A DNA stretch of 64,000 nt from Lachnospiraceae bacterium (GTDB lineage: Bacteria; Bacillota; Clostridia; Lachnospirales; Lachnospiraceae), in assembly GCA_024693845.1 (NCBI GenBank), contig JAILKJ010000081.1:38249-102248 (forward strand). The letters run 5' to 3'. The notes beneath the pieces were generated by a model. It made no database searches, was not told the DNA's origin, and saw nothing but the letters and a program-made list of their open reading frames with translations. Position numbers and translations under genes: made by a program. This document shows, piece by piece, positions 60,132 to 64,000 of the stretch. Positions within the stretch are counted from its first letter, which is position 1; each line of letters begins with the position of its first letter.

Positions 60132-61553
60132 ATGAAAATGACGGTCGAAGTGTTTGAGAGCATCATTAACACCTCGCAGGATTGTGTGTTCTGGAAAGAT
60201 AAGGACAGAAGGTTTGTCGGCGTCAATCAGGCATTTCTGGATTATTACGGGTTTGAATCAGCGGATGTGCTGATCGGAAAGACGGATGAGGATATGGAAT
60301 GGCACTCCAATCCCGAACCCTTTAAGAAGGACGAGCTTATGGTGCTTTCCGGCAAGAGTACCTATAAGGTGCAGGGTAAATGCATTATCCGCAACGAGGA
60401 GCGAGATATCATCGCATCCAAGCGGCCCCTGTATGACGGAGATGAGATCATCGGCCTGGTGGGCAGTTTTTCCGATGTTACGGACGTAGTCCGGCGCAAA
60501 AATGCCCTTGACGGTTCCCAGGTGATCTATACCATCGGATCCCTCCGAAGGTTTTCCTATTTTGACCGGCTGATCGACGAGGTGAATCTCGAGGAGATCC
60601 TGGATCCCCTGACCGGTATTCTCAATCGGACCTATTCGGTGAAGTTCGTCGATTCCCTGATCCGGGAAGGGACGCCGTTCACCTTCACAATGCTGGATCT
60701 GGATAACTTTAAGAGTATTAACGACCACTATGGTCATGATGCAGGTGATGAGGTTTTGAAGGCGGCGGCAAAGGGGATCGCTGAAGCGGCAGGCACCTCG
60801 GGGCTTGTGGGCAGGTTCGGCGGAGATGAGCTTTTGCTGATCGATCTTGCGCATATCACCACAGAGGAGAAAACCTCTTTCTTTGAGAGGTTGTACAGCG
60901 GAGAATACATTCTGCGCAGTGAGATGGCGTTTGAAAACGGCAATGCTTTTATCACGGGAACGGCGGGAAGTGCAAGCTTTCCGGCGGATGCGGACAGCTT
61001 TGCCGATCTGTTTGCCATAATAGATAAAACGTTGTATCTGGGGAAAAGTAAAGGCCGCAACTGTTATAAGATCTACGATCCGGAGCGTCACAGCGACATT
61101 CAGATCGCTCAGATCTCTCCTAACAGCGTCTTTTCCGGTATGCACCAGATGCGTCTGCTGACCGAAAGGGAGAAGAGCTTTGAAAAAAAGCTTCAGGCAG
61201 CCGTGCCGAAGGCTCTGGAGATGCTGCAGATCAGAAACCTGTTCTATATCAGGCAGGATGGCAGGATGAAGTCGGCTTTGGATGATGGTTTTGACGGGGA
61301 TGCCTCCGATATCGCAGCTTTAATGCGGGATGACATTTTTTCGGAAAGCACCCTTGAGGAGGTAGAGCAAAGGTCTCCGGTCTTTTTCAAGACCCTGACG
61401 GACAACGGGTTTGAGACCGTTCTTGTAGCCAGGATCCGGCATTTTGATGAGGTGAATGGGTATCTTATCTGTGCCGTGAGACGAAGTCAGCGTATCTGGC
61501 AGGATAACGAATGTGCCGCCCTGTATTATCTGGCGGGGCTTTTGGCAGACTGA
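60132..61553 (+). CDS. PAS-GGDEF diguanylate cyclase-like protein
   Basis: 473 residues, no membrane helix. PAS domain (about 1-120; SIINTSQDCVFWKDKDRRFVGVNQAFLDYYG), GGDEF domain (about 150-315; DPLTGILNRTYSVKFVD, LDLDNFKSINDHYGHDAGDEVL) and a C-terminal region of about 140 residues that may be GAF-like. The active motif is G230-G-D-E-L234, one residue off GGDEF but keeping the metal and catalytic acids, so c-di-GMP synthesis remains possible. The inhibitory RxxD site is not obvious. TTTGGAGGTC precedes the ATG. The next gene starts 25 bases later. Confidence 0.88.
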   Translation: MKMTVEVFESIINTSQDCVFWKDKDRRFVGVNQAFLDYYGFESADVLIGKTDEDMEWHSNPEPFKKDELMVLSGKSTYKVQGKCIIRNEERDIIASKRPLYDGDEIIGLVGSFSDVTDVVRRKNALDGSQVIYTIGSLRRFSYFDRLIDEVNLEEILDPLTGILNRTYSVKFVDSLIREGTPFTFTMLDLDNFKSINDHYGHDAGDEVLKAAAKGIAEAAGTSGLVGRFGGDELLLIDLAHITTEEKTSFFERLYSGEYILRSEMAFENGNAFITGTAGSASFPADADSFADLFAIIDKTLYLGKSKGRNCYKIYDPERHSDIQIAQISPNSVFSGMHQMRLLTEREKSFEKKLQAAVPKALEMLQIRNLFYIRQDGRMKSALDDGFDGDASDIAALMRDDIFSESTLEEVEQRSPVFFKTLTDNGFETVLVARIRHFDEVNGYLICAVRRSQRIWQDNECAALYYLAGLLAD

Positions 61554-61578
61554 CAATTGGTTTTCGGGAGGGTTTTCT

Positions 61579-63618
61579 ATGAAGAGGAAAGGTATCATAC
61601 GCGCACCATGGTTTTTTGTGCTTACGCTGGGAATGCTGGTGTTTTCTGCGAAAAACGTTGCTGCAGATGGCATGGCGATCCGGACGAATATGGAGACTGC
61701 CGCCGAAGCGGGAGAGGTGATCATCGGTGTGGAGGGTTATGATTGTACCTCCGCCGAGCAGGAGCTTCTGGATCTGGTCAATCAGGTCCGCTATGAAGCC
61801 TGTCACCAGGGAAATGTACCGGATCCGAGAAACAAGTCAAGAATGCTGACACCGGCGGATTATGTACCCATCAAGTTGGGGCAGGCCTGCAGCAGGGCGG
61901 CCAGGATCCGGGCCGCGGAAGCATCTGTCAGGCTGGCACATGTCAGGCCCAACGGGAAGGACTGCCTGGGGATCCTCAATAGTCTTGTGCCCAACGCAGC
62001 TCACGGTGAGAACCTGGCCTGGGCCACTGGAGCAGAGTCCTATCTGGCGGGATGGATCAATGAGAAGGCGGATTATGTGGCCCGCAATACGAAAAAAACC
62101 ACCGGCCACTACGAAAGCCTGATCAACCCCAATTATCGTTATACCGGTATGGCAACCTTTAATCCGGTAAACGACAACGTCCAATTTGACTGGTCCTGTA
62201 CAGCCGGTCAGTATTCTACAACAGATACGGAGATCGCGGCATCGGATTCTGCGAAAAACAATCATGTGATCCAGCAGATGCCCGTCAAAGTTGACTACAT
62301 CACCGCAATGGATGTCTACGGTCCCACGATCATAGGGGTGGGAACGGATAATATCTCTTATGATGTAAGGGTGGCAGTCACCTACAATGGTATGGCGGCC
62401 AATACCGTGACGGATTGCAAGGTATATGACGGAGTCACTTTTACCTCTTCGGATCCCGATATCCTGTCCATTACCGAAACGGGATTGGCTACCGCGGTCA
62501 GCGAAGGTAAGGCCACCATCACGGTCACTCTCGGAGGAGAGGGATCGACGAAAAAGGTACAGAGGCAGGTCCTTGTCAGTGATGATGTGACCATTACGGG
62601 GATCGAAACACCGCCGGTGATCACGGTTGAGTCCAATAAGATCCCAAGACTGCCGGGGACGGTGAAAGCTATTTTGTCAAACGGGGATAGCCTGGATACC
62701 AACGTGAGTTGGGATGCTTATAACAAAAATGATCTTTTGACACACTTTACCAGCAGGGATATTGAAGTGCCGGGAAAGGCGTCCGGCACATGGAATGTCA
62801 CGCAGACGATCCATGTGAAAGCGGCCACTATCCAAAAGGTATACGTGAAGCCGGATCCCATTGAGACACCCTACGGGAAAAAGCCTGAATTGCCCAAGAC
62901 TGTGCATATCGACCTGTCTAACAATTATACCTGGGGATACAATGCAAAGTGGGACAGCGACGGCAGTGAGTATTGCAACAGACCCGAGGGGGGCACTTTT
63001 ACCCTGACAGGTTATGCCACACCGGCCGTGACCACAGACGAAGGGACAAAGACGCTGACTTTCTCGGCTACCCTCATTGTATTGCCGGAGCCAAAAACTG
63101 CCATCCCGGGAGGGGAGAGCGGCTCTGAAGTGATAGATATCACGGATAATGGCAACGGAAGTAAGCAGTTGCTAACGAAAGGAACGCAGCTTCGGGATGC
63201 GGGCAAGGACATCCTGTACCGGATCACCTCTGCTTCTGCGAAGGACCCGCAGGTTGAGCTGACCTCCCTGAAGGGAGCAAAGGGCAAAGTGACCATTCCG
63301 GATACCGTGAAGGTCAGAGGCATCCGCTATAAGGTGACCTCCATCGCCCAGGGTGCTTCTGCCGGGAATAAGAAGATAACCCAGATCACCATCGGAAAGA
63401 ATGTGGTGAGCATCGGTAAAAATGCCTTCAAGGGCTGCAGCAAGGTTAAGAAGATCATTGTCAAGACGAAGAAGCTGAAGAAGAAAAAAGTGAAGGCCGG
63501 GGCTTTTGCCGGTCTGAAGAAAACGGTAACCGTGAAGGTTCCCGCCTCGAAACTGAAATCTTACGGAAAGATCTTCCGAAGCAGAGGACTTTCCAAAAAG
63601 GCGAAGATAAGAAGTTGA
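61579..63618 (+). CDS. Secreted CAP-domain protein with Ig-like repeats and LRR-like C-terminus
   Basis: 679 residues from ATG 61579, preceded by GGGAGGG; a longer frame from 61513 overlaps the previous gene and lacks a site. Signal peptide (FFVLTLGMLVFSAKNVAA), CAP/SCP-like domain (about 55-235; EQELLDLVNQVRYEAC, HVRPNGKDC, HGENLAWATG, HYESLINPNYRYTGMATF), Big_2-like domain (about 260-350), Big_4-like segments (about 360-510) and a BspA-type LRR_5 end (about 570-679; ITIGKNVVSIGKNAFKGCSKVK) rich in Lys. It should be secreted and bind the wall or a surface. The two CAP-type His residues and acid are visible. Function of bacterial CAP proteins is largely unknown. Confidence 0.86.
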   Translation: MKRKGIIRAPWFFVLTLGMLVFSAKNVAADGMAIRTNMETAAEAGEVIIGVEGYDCTSAEQELLDLVNQVRYEACHQGNVPDPRNKSRMLTPADYVPIKLGQACSRAARIRAAEASVRLAHVRPNGKDCLGILNSLVPNAAHGENLAWATGAESYLAGWINEKADYVARNTKKTTGHYESLINPNYRYTGMATFNPVNDNVQFDWSCTAGQYSTTDTEIAASDSAKNNHVIQQMPVKVDYITAMDVYGPTIIGVGTDNISYDVRVAVTYNGMAANTVTDCKVYDGVTFTSSDPDILSITETGLATAVSEGKATITVTLGGEGSTKKVQRQVLVSDDVTITGIETPPVITVESNKIPRLPGTVKAILSNGDSLDTNVSWDAYNKNDLLTHFTSRDIEVPGKASGTWNVTQTIHVKAATIQKVYVKPDPIETPYGKKPELPKTVHIDLSNNYTWGYNAKWDSDGSEYCNRPEGGTFTLTGYATPAVTTDEGTKTLTFSATLIVLPEPKTAIPGGESGSEVIDITDNGNGSKQLLTKGTQLRDAGKDILYRITSASAKDPQVELTSLKGAKGKVTIPDTVKVRGIRYKVTSIAQGASAGNKKITQITIGKNVVSIGKNAFKGCSKVKKIIVKTKKLKKKKVKAGAFAGLKKTVTVKVPASKLKSYGKIFRSRGLSKKAKIRS

Positions 63619-63621
63619 ATA

Positions 63622-63652
63622 AAACCGGCAGGTCCGCAGGGCCTGCCGGTTA
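63622..63652 (+). terminator. Hairpin between the CAP gene and the small minus-strand gene
   Basis: AACCGGCAGG / CCTGCCGGTT, a 10-bp perfect stem with a 9-base loop. T tracts are short on both sides, so it may serve as a bidirectional terminator. Confidence 0.75.
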
Positions 63653-63669
63653 GTTTGTGCTTATCAAAT

Positions 63670-63849
63670 TCAGGAACAGTTTCTGCTGAGCTGTGTATCC
63701 TCCCTGTAGTCGTTGAGAAGCAGGTGGATGTTACAGTAGACATCCGTTACTTCTTCCTTCGGGAAGCTTGGGAAGCATCCCAGTAATACCTCCAGCTCCA
63801 TACCGCTTCGTGCCATACCCTCAACAGCGCGCCTGTCCTGTTCTTTCAT
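63670..63849 (-). CDS. Small conserved-looking protein, unknown
   Basis: 59 residues from ATG 63849, which has GGGGGA seven bases upstream; an ATG two codons earlier would be too close to that site. The sequence (MKEQDRRAVEGMARSGMELE, then CFPSFPKEEVTDVYCNIHLL) is predicted mostly helical and soluble. The M-E-L-E-V-L and FP-x-F-P-KEEV segments look like a conserved motif in lachnospiraceal small proteins as I recall, without a known role. It may be transcribed from the divergent promoter region at 63930-63972. Confidence 0.6.
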   Translation of the reverse strand: MKEQDRRAVEGMARSGMELEVLLGCFPSFPKEEVTDVYCNIHLLLNDYREDTQLSRNCS

Positions 63850-63929
63850 GCTCATTCCCCCGTTTAAAGAGCATATATCGCAGAAAAAGTGCCACGATAT
63901 ACACAACAACTTGTGCCAACATTGTTATC

Positions 63930-63972
63930 ATACCACAAATCATCCGATCACGCCACGGGAAATTTGTGGTAT
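63930..63972. promoter_or_regulatory. Inverted repeat over divergent -10-like elements at the right edge
   Basis: ATACCACAAAT (63930-63940) and ATTTGTGGTAT (63962-63972) are perfect 11-base inverted copies. On the minus strand the first reads into TATGAT, and on the plus strand the second reads into TATAAT, so each arm sits beside a -10 of opposite direction. It could be an operator shared by the small gene and a gene beyond the window. Confidence 0.5.
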
Positions 63973-64000
63973 AATGTAAAAAACTGATGCATTGCATGAA

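Noticed and set aside
1..64000. tRNA, rRNA, CRISPR array, transposon or prophage
   Set aside because: I looked for cloverleaf 3' ends, regular direct repeats with spacers, transposase or integrase motifs and long terminal repeats and found none.

Overview
The window reads as a chromosomal segment of an anaerobic clostridium, most probably a Lachnospiraceae member of moderate G+C. The basis is an [FeFe]-hydrogenase maturation set (HydE, HydF, HydG), ECF-type vitamin uptake, FeoAB with a Cys-rich companion, type-2 PyrF, several small membrane proteins of lachnospiraceal type, consensus sigma-A promoters with 17-bp spacers and strong GGAGG ribosome sites. These assignments come from reading motifs; no database search was run. 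I see no rRNA, tRNA, CRISPR array, transposase or phage gene. The segment looks like stable core genome, densely packed and mostly on the plus strand up to 33 kb.

Layout. 0-2.8 kb: a membrane-anchored CARDB-like protein (5' end outside the window) and a MacB/FtsX-type permease, probably one export complex. 2.9-4.3 kb: a long Ala/Glu/Lys coiled-coil protein ending in a SHOCT-like tail. 4.4-11.7 kb: valS, a FapA/DUF342 protein, folC, a 50-residue protein and a zinc-ribbon/TPR membrane protein. 11.7-15.3 kb: a PurF paralogue whose glutaminase site is destroyed, a DUF1846 protein and an orphan trpF, closed by a terminator. 15.3-16.2 kb: an ECF S component behind a structured leader with its own terminator. 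16.3-18.3 kb: a degenerate Nudix protein and pyrF-pyrE. 18.3-23.8 kb: two small membrane proteins, an M29 aminopeptidase with a long extra N-terminus, then purE-purM-purD. 23.9-28.2 kb: two secreted or surface proteins with cadherin-like domains. 28.2-32.9 kb: a YtrA-like GntR regulator, clpC, a conserved unknown and radA.

32.9-35.8 kb is a metal-efflux locus: a divergent ArsR/SmtB repressor, an operator, a free-standing HMA protein and a Zn/Cd P-type ATPase. 35.7-40 kb on the minus strand carries a chemoreceptor, hydF and hydG as one unit; hydE lies separately at 44.1 kb. Between them are a hemolysin-III-like protein, a MutS-like ATPase and galK. 45.2-47.1 kb: a membrane-anchored esterase and a TraX-like protein. 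47.1-50.1 kb: feoA-feoB-Cys-rich protein followed by a DtxR-family regulator, with DtxR-like boxes in the feo promoter. 50.1-55.5 kb: a BMP-family lipoprotein, a dCache chemoreceptor and a TrkH/TrkA potassium system. 55.5-60 kb: a sulfur-assimilation island (metY, cysK, Rrf2 regulator, a second cysK-like gene, an IscR-like Rrf2 regulator). 60-63.9 kb: a PAS-GGDEF protein, a secreted CAP-domain protein and a small unknown.

The most interesting observation is the leader of metY-cysK. A promoter, a well-initiated 40-codon ORF with two adjacent Cys codons, an antiterminator-like segment inside that ORF and a terminator hairpin are arranged as expected for cysteine-sensing ribosome-mediated attenuation. 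Next are the glutaminase-dead PurF paralogue with DUF1846 and TrpF, the structured leader before the ECF gene, and a GntR regulator with a perfect operator-like inverted repeat directly upstream of clpC.
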